From: Folioceros fuciformis
Lineage: Eukaryota > Anthocerotophyta > Anthocerotopsida > Anthocerotales
Length of the DNA stretch: 52,913 nucleotides
NCBI GenBank assembly: GCA_049999805.1
Contig: JBNGIO010004209.1
Coordinates: 1 to 52,913, forward strand
Direction of reading: 5' to 3'
Position numbers and translations under genes: made by a program. Shown in pieces: positions 22,453 to 33,961 of this stretch. The notes beneath the pieces were generated by a model. The model had not been told where the DNA came from. It did no database searches and saw only the letters and a list, made by a program, of their open reading frames with translations. The first letter of the stretch is position 1, and every line of letters begins with the position of its first letter.

Positions 22453-23752
22453 CCCGCACACAATGGGAGTGAAAATCGCAGGTGCCTGCCCCCACGCACC
22501 CCAATCCGCTCCTCAACTCCCTCCCTCCCCTATCGATCGCCATCAGAGGAAATCCATGCCGGTGGTATCAGAGAAGCCGCGTTAGTGGTGGGCAAGGATT
22601 CACACACCCATTTTCACAAAAGTCCCACTCAACCACAGGGTTTCTTGGACCCGGAACCAAATGTGTAGGTACGGACAACACCAGCTCATGAGCCTCGTTT
22701 CCTGGCAACGTACCTACCTATGTCTCCCACTTCTTCACGCCTTATGCTTCTATCTACAGTAATTGCAGCTCCCTCCTCCCTCTGTCCACTCTACTTGACA
22801 GAAGCTCGCCCTCGTCTATGGATGGACAACTCGAACGTGCACGAATCACGATTCACAAAAACACACACCGTCTGTCTTCAGATGCACAACTCCAAGGCCC
22901 ACGAATCACGTCTCGCAAAGCGCGCCCCACTTAGTCTACAGCCTCCATAGTTCCTCCAACCACGACGGGTTAAGTCCAACTTCAAAACGGTAACGGAACG
23001 TTGGTCGATATAAAGGGAAACATTACAGAAAGCGGCAATGTATTTCGAAGCTCTCATTTTCCACTCCTTTTCTTTTTCAGTTGGCATGGACTGCCACAAT
23101 ACATACATTCATCCATACGCAGGCTTAACATACGCATTCATATTTTGGCAGTCAAAGGCTAATTATTAGTTGAGTTGACTTCACTTATTATATATAGTAT
23201 ATCTGTACAACCTAATTAGATTAGTCCTTACATAATTAGTACTGTGAAGTGATGAGCTCCTTAACTCCTAATGACTAACTCCATCTCTAGCTTGTTTTGA
23301 CAATCCATCGGCTAATGCCATAATGACTAACTCAATCACCTAATTCTATCTCTAACAAATTGACAAATTGATAAATTGGATTAAGACACACGTATAGCAT
23401 ATGTCGTGGCATGTTATAGGATGTCGTCTTGTGTGTGATTACCATGTAGAGTATATGTACTATATTTGTACCCTACATTCATGCCCTATTGGGCTAAGAC
23501 CATCTACATAGCAACTTAAAATTGATTTAAGAAAGATGACTCCAAATAGAGGACCTTTAAAATCTAGCTCAAGTAAGTACAATGATCCAGGAGTCCAATG
23601 GGATTCGAACCTAGTGTGATGTGCTATAGACACTCTTTGACATCAACTTACTCTATAGTATCTACACTCGTACATAATTAATTGAATTTATATCTACCTG
23701 TATACACACTTTGTTTGCAGCAATGGGTGTGCCCTCCTTAATCCCTATTCTG
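22453..23752. other. Ceramide synthase upstream region grading into AT-rich intergenic DNA
   Basis: The first 500 bp are C-rich and presumably promoter. From about 22960 the base composition shifts to AT-rich, with many short repeats (atgactaactc; taattagt), which suggests old transposon-derived DNA. No open coding frame is seen. Confidence 0.5.
23600..23611 (-). other. Pol III B-box-like motif (tRNA T-arm-like)
   Basis: The minus strand reads ggttcgaatccc, an exact T-arm/B-box sequence. The surrounding bases do not fold into a full tRNA and no A box is convincing, so this may be a tRNA-derived SINE remnant or chance. Confidence 0.35.
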
Positions 23753-24078
23753 AGTGCACCCTAATGATAGGGTTTTTATGTTCTGTTCATGACAACAACT
23801 TCTGTCTAGAAGGCTTTGAGATCAAGACAACAACTTCTGTCTAGAAGGCTTTGGGATCAAGACAACAACTTCTGTCTAGAAGGCTTTGGGACCAAGACAA
23901 CAACTTTTGTCCAGGAGAATTCATGATCAGAGTGCACCCTAATAATAGGGTTTGTATGTTTTGTTCATGACAACAACTTCTGTCGAGAAGGCTTCGAGAT
24001 GGAGACAACAACTTTTGTCAAAGAGAATTCATGATCAAGACATATAACAACTTCTGTCAAGAGACTTTGAGATCATGT
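23753..24078 (+). repeat. 35-bp tandem repeats in a duplicated 178-bp block
   Basis: Units beginning gacaacaacttctgtctaga start at 23791, 23826, 23861 and 23896 (exact 35-bp steps), then at 23969 and 24004, with a degenerate copy near 24046. Each group follows the same leader, agtgcaccctaatgataggg (23753) and agtgcaccctaataataggg (23931), so a block of about 178 bp has been duplicated. 35 is not a multiple of three, and no frame stays open. Confidence 0.9.
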
Positions 24079-24250
24079 TCAGTAGAAGGTCAAGTTTAGA
24101 GAAAAGACATGCAAGACATGATGCAAACTCATTTCTTAGCACCTACTAGCAGAGGTGATGAAGAGGAGGCTTGCAAAAACAAATTGTGTGCCAGTTCTCA
24201 GCAACAATCAGAGAAGGTGATGATCAGGAGGCTAACAAAGGTAGATTTCA

Positions 24251-24350
24251 NNNNNNNNNNNNNNNNNNNNNNNNNNNNNNNNNNNNNNNNNNNNNNNNNN
24301 NNNNNNNNNNNNNNNNNNNNNNNNNNNNNNNNNNNNNNNNNNNNNNNNNN
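24251..24350. other. Assembly gap (100 N)
   Basis: Exactly 100 undetermined bases, which by convention is a gap of unknown size. Frames that appear to run through it carry no information. Confidence 0.99.
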
Positions 24351-24599
24351 ACAACAATTGGCTGAGGTTTGTGATGCCAAATTGCATGCCAATCTTTTGT
24401 GATGGACGTGCTTAGCCAAACTTCCCAATGTTCATATCAAGTAAGAAAGAAGCTTTGCTTGCAAAACCTTGAGATGACATAACTATCCATGTTTGCTACC
24501 ATGGTCACATTACAATGGAAGATACATAGCTTGTAGAAAGATCTGTCCTTGCTTCAGATGTCCATAGCAAGAAAACAAGAGAACCTGAAACAAGACAAT

Positions 24600-24920
24600 T
24601 TCAGATAGTTCGGTGAGTAGAAGCTAACATTCTTTTGAAGAAATAAGGGAGATAAAGTGTGTGCCTCAAACATTCGTAACCTTACAAGACAAACACCAAG
24701 TCCTTGAATGAGGACGAACCTCAATTATTTCCAAGGAGGGGGAATGGTGGCTATAATGGAAACCCTGAGTATCCAACCTAGAGGCTGTCGAGGGTAGTAT
24801 GAATGGGGATTTCATTGAATGTGAAGTCCAAATCAATCTGAATAATTAGCAATGGGTTATTTGGATGGAAAAAGTTTATGGGTTATATAAATCAGTACGT
24901 AAAATATAAAATATTTTAAA
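24600..24920 (+). mobile_element. Possible LTR-retrotransposon end (polypurine tract and LTR start)
   Basis: Around 24706-24744 the DNA resembles the tail of a plant retrotransposon internal region (gatgaatgaggacgaacctc-like phrase ending in ccaaggagggggaa). It is followed by tggtggctataatgg, which could be the TG start of an LTR. A TATA-like ttatataaat lies at about 24893-24902, where an LTR promoter could sit. No integrase or reverse transcriptase frame, target-site duplication or second LTR is visible, and the gap lies just upstream. This is inference from motif style only. Confidence 0.35.
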
Positions 24921-25210
24921 CAGACAACCAAAAATAGCATGTAGTACATTAGAACTTTTAGAAAACTCTTTCCTTCCACCTCTCCGTCTCGTACGCCGAC
25001 GTCGCCAAGGCCCAATCTGGCACCTCACGATTGCTTGAAGAATATTTTTGACAAGAGGATTAGAAAGGCCAGATCATATCTAAGGTGAGGTTTAGGGTTT
25101 TCTTCTGCTCTTTGTATCCGGTGCCTGCGGCCAGGTTTTCCTTTCGCTTCGCCATAGCTCGGGAGTGTTACGCTGCTGGAGGGTGTGCGGCTCAGCCGAG
25201 CGCGGGAAAG

Positions 25211-25656
<446 letters not shown>

Positions 25657-26728
25657 GACGTCAGGAGTGCCTCCGGTGAGAGGCTTCATTTTTATGTGTG
25701 TGAGAGAGATGGGCGCAGGATTAGGTTTGCAGTAGAGATTGTCTGGCCGCCATAGGGATGGCCGCGGGAACACCAGAGTTCTTTGTGCTATTGGAGCGGA
25801 ATTTTGTCGCAACCAAGTGAAATTGTCTTTCAAGGCGTCGGTCTTAACCATTCATCACTTGTGCAGTTTATCATCCTCTTGTCTCAGATTTTATTGCCAC
25901 CCTGGGGTCCAATGAGCCCTACGAGCTCTTTTAATTTCTGATGTTTGCGGAGCGGAGCGATATCTGTGCCCTTGTGTTCTTAGGGCCTGACCTATGGCTC
26001 GTCGTGACCTCCTCCCCGGAGCCATATCTACGCTTTTGTGTTCCTAGGGTCGCACCTACTCCTCGTCTTGACCTCCTAGTGTACACTGAAAACTTTCCCG
26101 TATCATTTCCTTGGTGGAACGAACGTTGTCTCGCAGAAGGACCGAACCATCGACATCGTCCGACAGTGCTTGCACTCGATATCCGGCATTCGATTTGTAA
26201 ATAATAATAACAACCTAAAAATTTTCACAGAAAGTACCGCAGTTGCAGTTCTTGTTTCTTTCCGCAGCTGCCGTTCTACCTACACGTGGTGTGCAGCCAC
26301 GAATCCCACATGCCCGAGTGGAAGCGCTCAGTCCATCACTCTTGAAAGCCATCAGTCGATAAGACTCCTGATGCTTAGGCCACACCGCCGCACACATATC
26401 GGAAAGGGCATGCCAGCCCAGACATCAATCGAGCTGTCTTCCAAAATCCCACTCGAGCTAGATAACAAAATTTTATCAAGAGAATCACCCCCCACCAGCT
26501 CGCAGCTCTGAACTCTGACTACCTATACCCGACAGTGAAATAATGTAGTCCAAGCACGATAACGGCACCTAATTTTGCACAAAAAAACAGCACAGGTCAG
26601 TTAATTAAGGTATCAGCAATATGCTGATTTCCATCCTGCGGTCCTCTGACACTTCTGCAAGAATGTCCGGGAAGGGCCTTGCCGGATCACACAGAACGTT
26701 TCTGCATTTGGAGGCTCTCTTGTTTCTT
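25657..26728. other. Spacer between RPL38 and the DUF212 gene
   Basis: Convergent 3' flanks. There is a small local duplication of the phrase gagccctacgagc / gagccatatctacgc type around 25920-26060, and otherwise nothing I can support. Confidence 0.4.
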
Positions 26729-27783
26729 TCAGGAATGGCTTCCTATCAAAGAGGCCAGGTGAATGGAGTAAGCTATGATACACCCTAAGGCTGCTCCAGC
26801 GGCAACCTGCCACAAAGAAGGAAGTAGAAAAGGAAGGTCAGGAACCCTAGCCATGATCATGCACCAGATCCGACGAGTAGGACAACAGGAGCCATGAGAC
26901 CTGTGGTGGTGTGTGCCCTATAGGTTCTCTGAGAGGCCGAGAATCGGAAAGGGGGTGTTCAGGTGGCAGCTCGTACACAATCTGGTTCAACACCTGCGCC
27001 CAAGAAGTTGGCGAATTCAGCAAGTCCGTTCCCTGCTACATGTCACAAGTGAATGCTGTGCCCTTCAGAAACAGTTGTGGCACACCTCGGCTTGGCGCCC
27101 AGCCTGCAGACGAACACCCGACGCATCGTACATTACCTGCATCACACATGGACAAGCTTAACCTACCCTGGCTCGAAGGGACAGAATAGTGCAACCAGAG
27201 AACGACACGCAGTTCAGCTGGGCTGAGAGGCAGAAGTAATTACAACGCTTGCCACCACCAGTGCAAGGGCAAAAAGGGAACCTCCGACGCCATCTCGGAG
27301 TCCAATGGCCACAGTGAGTCCCATGACCGTAGCAGAGTGCGACGAAGGCATGCCGCCGGATCCCACTAGCCTCTTCACATCCCAGCGCTTCTCCTTGTAC
27401 CTAAAATTGCGCAATCTCGGAACAGCAATGAGAGGCAGGGAGCAGGGCCGGGAGGCAGGTGAGAGCAAAGCGTGTGCCCTCTCTAGTCACATCCTCATGC
27501 TGCAACATCCAGAAGCTTCCGTTCACGCAAGTGGCAGCCAGATGAGGAGAGGACGGTTCAGGATCTCAAAAAGCCGAATTGCAGCATCCAATTCAGGTTG
27601 AGGAAGAAGGAGGAACGCATACCACGTGGTGAGCACCTTCAGAGCTTGGGCCACGGCGAAGGCCAGGAAGGCCGCCACCAGCGGCAGATTGGCAAACAGC
27701 GAGGCAGCGCGGCCGGCGTTTGCCAGCAACGAGTTTGCCGTGTCTGGATGTGCATCAGCTGCCACAGCCACCTCCATGCTCAT
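26729..27783 (-). CDS. Divergent PAP2/acid phosphatase-vanadium haloperoxidase-related membrane protein (DUF212)
   Basis: Small membrane protein of the DUF212 family, related to PAP2 phosphatases; biochemical role is not established. Exons 27783-27623, 27400-27244, 27136-27086, 26993-26901 and 26806-26729 give 179 residues. Hydrophobic segments are at about 26-50 (LPLVAAFLAFAVAQALKVL), near residues 80-105 (LFALALVVASVVMYD) and at the C-terminus (GAALGCIIAYSIHLASLIG). Diagnostic blocks are WYKEKRWDVKRLVGSGGMPS, SHSATVMGLTVAIGL, YDASGVRLQAGRQAEVLNQI and the conserved GHTPPQV. The GGMPSSHSA block corresponds to a PAP2 motif. Plant members are often plastid-predicted, but the acidic N-terminus here is not a clear transit peptide. 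The ATG at 27783 is used; a GTG in frame lies 9 bases upstream. Confidence 0.93.
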
Positions 27784-28305
27784 GTCCGCCACTACTTCAT
27801 GCTCTGCTGCTGCTGCTGTCGACTAGAATCACAGGTCCGACGGAGTTCAGGAAGCGCCCACCATCTACACTCTCCAATTCCAGGCGACACACACTCAGAA
27901 CTGGTCTCTGAGCTCTCCCGTGCGGCAGCTTCCGTTGAGATGCGAACAATATGCCTCTACATGCTTTGAGATAGTTAAGTTGCTAAAGCTTCCTTTCTGT
28001 TTCGTTCTTCGTGGGGTTAGGGGCGGTTAGCCTTTCTTCCGAAGTCCGGCATGGTATCAGTAAATGTTGATGGAATCAGCCCATCTTTTCTTATTCAAAT
28101 ATCATGGTAAGCATACCTCCTCCCATCAATAATTGGAAGGAGCCAGCCCAAGTCTCATGCCACGAGTCCTCTCATTCAAAATTTGATGGAATCAGCCCAA
28201 CCTTCCTGTTCCCAATCTGACTGCATGACTCCTCTCATCCAAAAATTTGATGGGAATCAGACTACCTTATCGAATCCAGAAATTTTCCCTTTCCAAGGAA
28301 CTAGA
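27784..28305. other. DUF212 upstream region and PEPM 3' flank with short repeats
   Basis: Non-coding. The phrase ttgatggaatcagccca occurs near 28064-28080 and 28183-28199, with a variant near 28247-28261. The longer phrase actcctctcatccaaaaatt near 28228 matches gtcctctcattcaaaattt near 28165 (63-bp step), so this is a small diverged tandem repeat. Confidence 0.6.
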
Positions 28306-30066
28306 CTACTTGGTGCTGCTGCCCACGGCGCGTTTCGCCGGGGAGTACTTGGATTCAAGATCAAACCAAGACTCCAAGCTCACCAGCTCGTTGAACTCCT
28401 CAAATGTGGCCAGGGTATCGAGCTTGTGTCGAGTGGTGCCCCTCTCCTTCAACTCCTTGGTAATGTTCATCAAAGCTCGGGCTGATGCATACAACGTTGT
28501 CAGAGGGTGGACTATCAGCTGGAATCCCATGGCACGAAGCTCGTCTGCAGTGTGCAAGGGAGTAACCCCTCCTTCCAGCATGTTGCACACCCTTGGTCCC
28601 TTCGTCCGTTTGCCTATCTCGATGAGCTCGGAATCATCTCGAGGAGCCTCGACAAAGCTTGCATCTGCACCAGCCTGTGTGCAGAACACCCCAAGAGTGA
28701 GAAAGCCGATGAGCAGATGAAAGCGGTTACCCTGCTTGTTATTACCTCCATGTACAGGTTGGCACGGGCAATGGCATCCTCCAGCCCTGTTTTAGCTGAA
28801 GTCGCTCGTGCATCCGTTCTTGCTACCAGAAAAAAATCGGCACTGCCTATGACGTCTCTAGCTGCTGCAATCTTCGCAGCATGCTCCTCAGCAGGTATGA
28901 CCTTCAATTCAAGAACACATTCAGCACATAAACCACTGGGTACAGAAGACAACCAAGACACAGAAGAAACAACGAAGGGAGAGAAACACCTGTTTTCCAC
29001 GAATATGACCTGTGATAATCAATCACAAGACAGAGGAGTTGAAGATATGATCAACGTCATCTTCATGGGACGTGAGGGGGGAGTCGTCCCATTGAGGAGC
29101 AGTCTAAAGTAGAACTACTACCCAACCCTTGACGACGTAGTGCCTTTCACAAGCATCAACTTTAGGGAAAAGGAAATTTGGGAAAGGTTTTACATGAACA
29201 ACATACCACACTTTTTGGGCCATACTTGATCCTGCACACATCACGAAAGTTTTGCATCAGTTGAGGCCTCCCTCTGGAGTGGAGATGAGAGGGAGGGCTT
29301 AAAAATTGAGAAAGTAACTTTTTGGGATAGAATTGCGGAAGTAACACGTCCAGAAATCGATTGAGAAGGCTTACTTCGAGGAAGCAGCCTGCTGCCCCCG
29401 CTGCAATGAGATCTCGAACAGTTCTTTGGACATTCAGTGCATTACCACCTCCAGTGTCTGCCACATTGAAAGAACTTTCGGGTCAGAACAAGGGTTGCCT
29501 GCTCATGTCAAGGCTGCAAGAACGAGTGGCACACCAGCGTCAGCAATGATGGGTATCGTGGGAGCAGCTGCACAAATCAGCCGAGCATTTGCTGCCATCT
29601 CGGGAGGTCTGTTCGACGAACACATTCCATGCGACGGTAAGTTACAAAATGGTCCAAGGCTCGAGCATTAGCGTCAAGGAATCCGGCTAGAGAGATAAGG
29701 GGATCGCTGACAGAGCACTCACGTCAAGAATCCGAAGTCAGGCTTCCCCAGCAGACTGGCAGACATTGCGTATCCCGATATGAACCCTGCATTGAACCCC
29801 GTTTTCTCCAAAATTGCAGCAGACAGCGCGTCGTAACAGCCGGGCATAAGAACAACCCCGTTCTCTTGAATCAGTCGGTGAACCCTCGTGCTGCCTCCAA
29901 CAACGCCGTTGCCACTGGCGGCCCGCACGCCCAAGGACTTGGCGTCCCTAAAATTACTCTTGCAGGGAACAAACAGCTTCACAGATGCGCCGGTGAAGGA
30001 AGTCCCAGGAAGAATTGCACCCCCCGCATGCCCAGCACCAACACTCGGCACGGTAGCCGCAGCCAT
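28306..30066 (-). CDS. PEP mutase/isocitrate lyase superfamily enzyme (carboxyvinyl-carboxyphosphonate phosphorylmutase-like)
   Basis: Member of the Mg-dependent TIM-barrel PEP mutase/isocitrate lyase superfamily, annotated in plants as carboxyphosphonoenolpyruvate phosphonomutase-like, plastid. Exons 30066-29723, 29608-29535, 29457-29375, 29231-29207, 29009-28990, 28901-28746 and 28674-28306 give 356 residues. Conserved elements are MPGCYDALSAAILEKTGF, GYAMSAS, PIIADADTGGGNALNVQRTV, the active-site motif KKCGHIRGK (split across two tiny exons of 25 and 20 nt), ARTDARA and AGADASFVEAP. The first about 50 residues are Ala/Gly/Ser-rich with KLFVPCKSNF, fitting a transit peptide. A role in phosphonate chemistry is unlikely in plants; the natural substrate is not known from sequence. 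Confidence 0.94.
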
Positions 30067-31686
30067 GACTCTCTCGGACCCCGGGGAATCAGTTCACAAA
30101 TCTGGCTGCAGACACAGACAATTCCAAATTATCGACTCTCCACATCCTCAGCGAGCCAGTGAACTCCCTTCAAACTCAGACAAAGTAGCCCGCAACACTA
30201 CCAAACTCCAAACAATTGCATCCACGGCTTCTCACACAGAAACCACACTAAGACAGAGCTGCCAGCTCAAGTCTTCCACAGTCCAAGACAGATCACCACC
30301 GCCTATGCAACACCTGTCAACTTCACAATGCACAGCACAAGGTACAGTACAGGGAACCGCAACACACCACCGCAAACCTGGTCCCCTAAGCCCGACCCAA
30401 CCTGAGGCCGGGGAAGCGTACCAAACCGATCCCGCAACCCCAGTCGGTCCTAGTGCAACACCGCACCTCACCGCGACGAGCGCTGGCCGAGCTGAGAGAA
30501 GAATAAACCCGACCGTGCACCCCACACTCGATGAGCATTTTATAGCGTCCTCGACTCCAACTCAGACTCGAGTACGAGAACATATCCGTTCAGACTTTCC
30601 GGTTCCGGCCAATGAGAGTGCCAGCCAGGAAGAGCATCTCTCTCCGTCTCCCCTGAGAGCATGCACGACAGCAGGCTGGCCCGACATCTGTGTCCGAACT
30701 TGCCTTTGTCGCCAGCAACCAGTCCGTCCATTGGAGCTGCATCTGTGCGAGCTCATCGGGACTGCTGTTGTGAGGTTCGTGTGAATGCAATGCGCACAAT
30801 CTGAGGATCGATGGATAGGTTGTCAATCTTGATAGACAACAAACATTGTGTCGATCGGGCCTGGATTGGACGTGGTGTGTGTGACCTTCCCCGGCTCCTT
30901 ACCTAAATCGCATCCTTGCATGACATCCCCGACCTCCCTGTGTTCGACAACACGCAGTGTTGAAAGAGGCCAGTTCCAGCTCACGGGACGTGCTGGTGTC
31001 TCATGTACGCGGCAGGGCTGACGTTGGATTGAGAACATATCTGTGTCCAGACATGCGTCCTTATCCGGCGTTACAAACGTCTATGTACATACATGCTTAC
31101 AGTATATATGTACTTGTACATATATCTCGGATGAGGGACCGGGGATCCACTGTGTGTTGAAGGCTTGGATTCCCACCCTCGCCATGGACATGGAACGGTA
31201 TAGCTATTATGGCTCCTACTATTGTCGCAACCTACTGAATTTGTTTCACCCATGGTAAAAAGTTAAAAAAAACGATTGTGAAACGAGATAGAATAATCCA
31301 TCTATCATGGAAAAGGAAGAATTATTCAAAAAATTGCTACCGGACGAAAGCAACGGGTGCAACGTAGCCGGAAAATGTAGCCAAGGAGGAAGATATTTGG
31401 GGGATGCGGCCTTGGGTTGGAAGGCTGTGTCTGTGCCCAAGTCTGGCAGGAAATGGCCGTAGAGCTAAGAGCCGGGGATGGCGCCCTGGCACATCCTGGC
31501 CCACCAGGAAGGAACGGCAACCTGAGATGTGCTTGGAGCCCTAGGAGCATTTGAAGGAAGGAAGAGCGGGCCTGGGGAAGGGGCCGGCCATCGTCTCCTT
31601 TCCTCCTTCCCCCTTCCTCCTTCCTCCTCCGGCTATTCTGTGGAGTTGCAGGGAGGGAGGAGACAGGGTAGGTAGCTGCTGCTGCC
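30067..31686. promoter_or_regulatory. Divergent upstream region of PEPM (-) and serine carboxypeptidase (+)
   Basis: 1.6 kb without a supported gene. The plus strand is open for about 300 codons (29888-30784), but it overlaps PEPM exon 1 in antisense and its low-complexity composition is not protein-like. The palindrome at 31104-31125 lies in the middle. About 31550-31680 is a C/T- and G-rich leader just before the carboxypeptidase ATG. Confidence 0.4.
31104..31125. promoter_or_regulatory. Perfect inverted repeat with two GTAC cores
   Basis: Arms atatatgtac and gtacatatat (10 bp each) are separated by tt. GTAC is the core bound by plant SBP/SPL-family factors in copper-response elements. Function here is inference. 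Confidence 0.5.
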
Positions 31687-33266
31687 ATGGCGGGCCACCT
31701 CCGTGGCAGCCTGTGGGGGTTGGCTGTGGCGATCCTCCTGGAAGGACTGTGCTTGGTGGCAGCAAAGGTGGAGGAGCCTCTCCTCATCCAGCTGGTGGGA
31801 AGGAATGCCGTGGACGAGGACCCCGATTTGATCACCTCGTTGCCGGGGGCGCCCCCGGTGCCGTTTGCAATGCGGTCGGGGTACATTACCGTGGACGAGG
31901 CCCACGGCAGAGCTCTCTTCTACTGGCTCGTGGAGGCCGATGTGCCGGACCCGGACTCCGCCCCCCTCACGCTCTGGCTCAATGGCGGCCCCGGATGCTC
32001 GTCCGTCGGGGGTGGGATGCTCAGTGAGCTCGGTCCTTACTTCCCTAATAAGGACGGGAAGACGTTGCAGGTGAGTGAGACTTCGGGCTTGGTGAATGGG
32101 TTGGTGCGGTTTGGTGCGATGATTTGTTGCAGGGTTGGCTGGCATTCGGGGAAGAGGTGTTCTGAGAGTGCGAGGCGTGGGGTTGGGGGCAGGTGAATCC
32201 GCACAGTTGGAACAAGGTGTCTAATCTGCTCTTCGTCGAGTCTCCCGCGGGAGTGGGCTTCTCGTACTCCAACACCTCGGCCGATTACAAAACCGGGGAC
32301 GACAAGACTGCGGCAGACTCGTATGTGTTCCTCGTGAAGTTCTTCCAGCAGTACCCCAAGTACGCGCAAAGCAAGTTCTACATCACGGGCGAGAGCTACG
32401 CCGGGCACTACGTCCCGCAGCTGGCCCAGCTCATTGTGGAGAAGAACAAGGTGGAGGAATTCGAGATCAATCTCAAGGGGGTGGCTATCGGGAACGCCTG
32501 GACGGACGCGGAGATCGACAACTGGGGCGCGGCATTCTACTGGTGGTCGCACGCGCTGCTGTCCGACAAGACGTTCTTTGGGATCGTGGAGGCCTGCAAC
32601 TTTTCCTCCATAGGGCCCTTGTTGCAGAAGCGCGACGATTGTTACAAGTTTCTGGACTCAGCGGACCGGGAGCTGGGGAAGATCAACATTTACGAGATCT
32701 ACGTCGACGTGTGCATCTCCCCCTTCGCCAAGGCCCAGACCCGACAGTTCGCCACCCACCTCAGCAAAACGCCGTTGGGGAGGATGGCCACGCGGCCGCT
32801 CCTGCAGACCGCGGATGGGTACGATCCCTGTGTGGACGACGAGGTGGAAGCCTACCTCAACATCCCAGAGGTGCAGAGGGCGCTGCACGCCAACACCACC
32901 GGGCTGCGGTGGAAGTGGACGGACTGCTCCTACATCGTTCGCTACTCCGGGGTGGACTTCATGGCCAGCATCATCCCCGTGTACCGTGATCTGGTGGATG
33001 CGAAGCTGCAGATTCTCGTCTACAGTGGAGACACGGATGCCATCGTGCCGGTGACGGGGTCCAGGAAGTGGATTTCCACTCTGGGCCTGAACATTATCAA
33101 GGACTGGAGGCCTTACTATGTGGATCGGCAGGTGGGCGGCTATGTCACTATCTATGACGGGCTCACGTTTGCCACCGTCCGAGGTGCTGGGCACATGGTG
33201 CCCTATACCCAGCCTGCCAGAGCTCTGCATCTCTTCCGATCTTTCATCGAGAACACTGCTCTCTAG
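31687..33266 (+). CDS. Serine carboxypeptidase-like protein, carboxypeptidase D type (SCPL II)
   Basis: Secreted or vacuolar S10 peptidase removing C-terminal residues; some relatives are acyltransferases. Exons 31687-32070 and 32193-33266 give 485 residues. A signal peptide is evident (residues 1-26, LWGLAVAILLEGLCLVAA). Family blocks are LWLNGGPGCSSVGGGMLSEL, FVESPAGVGFSYSNTSADY, the catalytic GESYAGHYVPQ (Ser about 196), YSGDTDAIVP (Asp) and GAGHMVPYTQP (His about 462), so the triad is intact. ESPAGVGFSYSNT and the subsequent AFYWWSHALLSDKT stretch point to the SCPL II (wheat CPD II-like) group, usually processed to two chains. The single intron gives a simple structure, and the coding bases are more GC-rich than neighbouring genes. 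Confidence 0.95.
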
Positions 33267-33961
33267 GTCGGTCGACCTGCTGCGGGCCCTTCGGTACCCC
33301 GACGGGTATGGCTGTTCACTGTCGGGGCCGGTTCTCCACGACCAGCGGCTTCGTGGCACCTCCCGTGCATTTCAAGGGATTCAAGTGGCCGAGTTTGGTC
33401 GTTTTGGATGCCCTGTTTGTTATCTGTCTGTCGGGTTTGTGATGGGGAGGGTTCCCCTTCGCACTAGAGCAGCAGGCAGCCAGATAAATGCAGGAAGTTG
33501 AAGTGAGGAAGACTGGAGCCCGATAAGCCAGGAGCCTCCTTCGTTCAGTATGAACGGTTGTTTGGTAGTCTGTTCCGTTTATCCGCTTCACTTTCTGTCT
33601 TCTGGGTGCTTGTATTACTTAATCACACCTTGTGCACTTTCGCAATGCATCGAGCATTTGCAACCTCTGGGGTTTTCCATCGTGCAAGCTTTTGCTTCAG
33701 CGCCTTCTTTGTGCTAGACTACGTGAGTAGCTTGCTTGTCTTGTTGAAGGTGAATATGTCAGTGAGTTGTATGCTGCTTCAACGGCTTGTGTGTGACGTT
33801 TCAACAACTCTTCATTTGGATGCATCTCCTTTCAACATTCATTCCGGTTCTTCGATTTCTGATCAGAGTGTGCTGACTATGTCTGAGCGCGCTTTGAGCT
33901 GAAGTAGATCTTTGTCTTGGAAGCAGACAGTGGAAAGCAGACAGCCATCAAGTGCTTCAAT
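33267..33961 (+). other. Carboxypeptidase 3' UTR and upstream region of the zinc-knuckle gene
   Basis: Non-coding spacer. A 114-codon open frame (33558-33902) lacks any recognisable feature and ends before the next gene, so it is treated as chance or UTR. Confidence 0.4.

Noticed and set aside
23540-23680. A complete tRNA gene on the minus strand
   Set aside because: Only the T-arm sequence is present. No acceptor stem, anticodon arm or A box pairs around it.
23791-24060. Regular 35-bp repeats considered as a CRISPR array
   Set aside because: The units are directly abutting with no spacers, and this is a plant nuclear genome.
24109-24402. Open frames running through the N gap
   Set aside because: The apparent continuity is created by undetermined bases.
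26901-26993. Suspected frameshift in exon 4 of the DUF212 gene
   Set aside because: Recounting the bases gives 93 nt, exactly in phase, and the conserved GHTPPQ follows in frame.
29888-30784. A 298-codon plus-strand open frame upstream of and antisense to PEPM
   Set aside because: It overlaps PEPM exon 1 in antisense, is Ser/Thr/Pro-rich low-complexity and has no domain or splice context. The opposite strand carries the real gene.
33558-33902. 114-codon hydrophobic frame between SCPL and the zinc-knuckle gene
   Set aside because: No homology cue or splice signals, and its position in the UTR/promoter spacer suggests chance.
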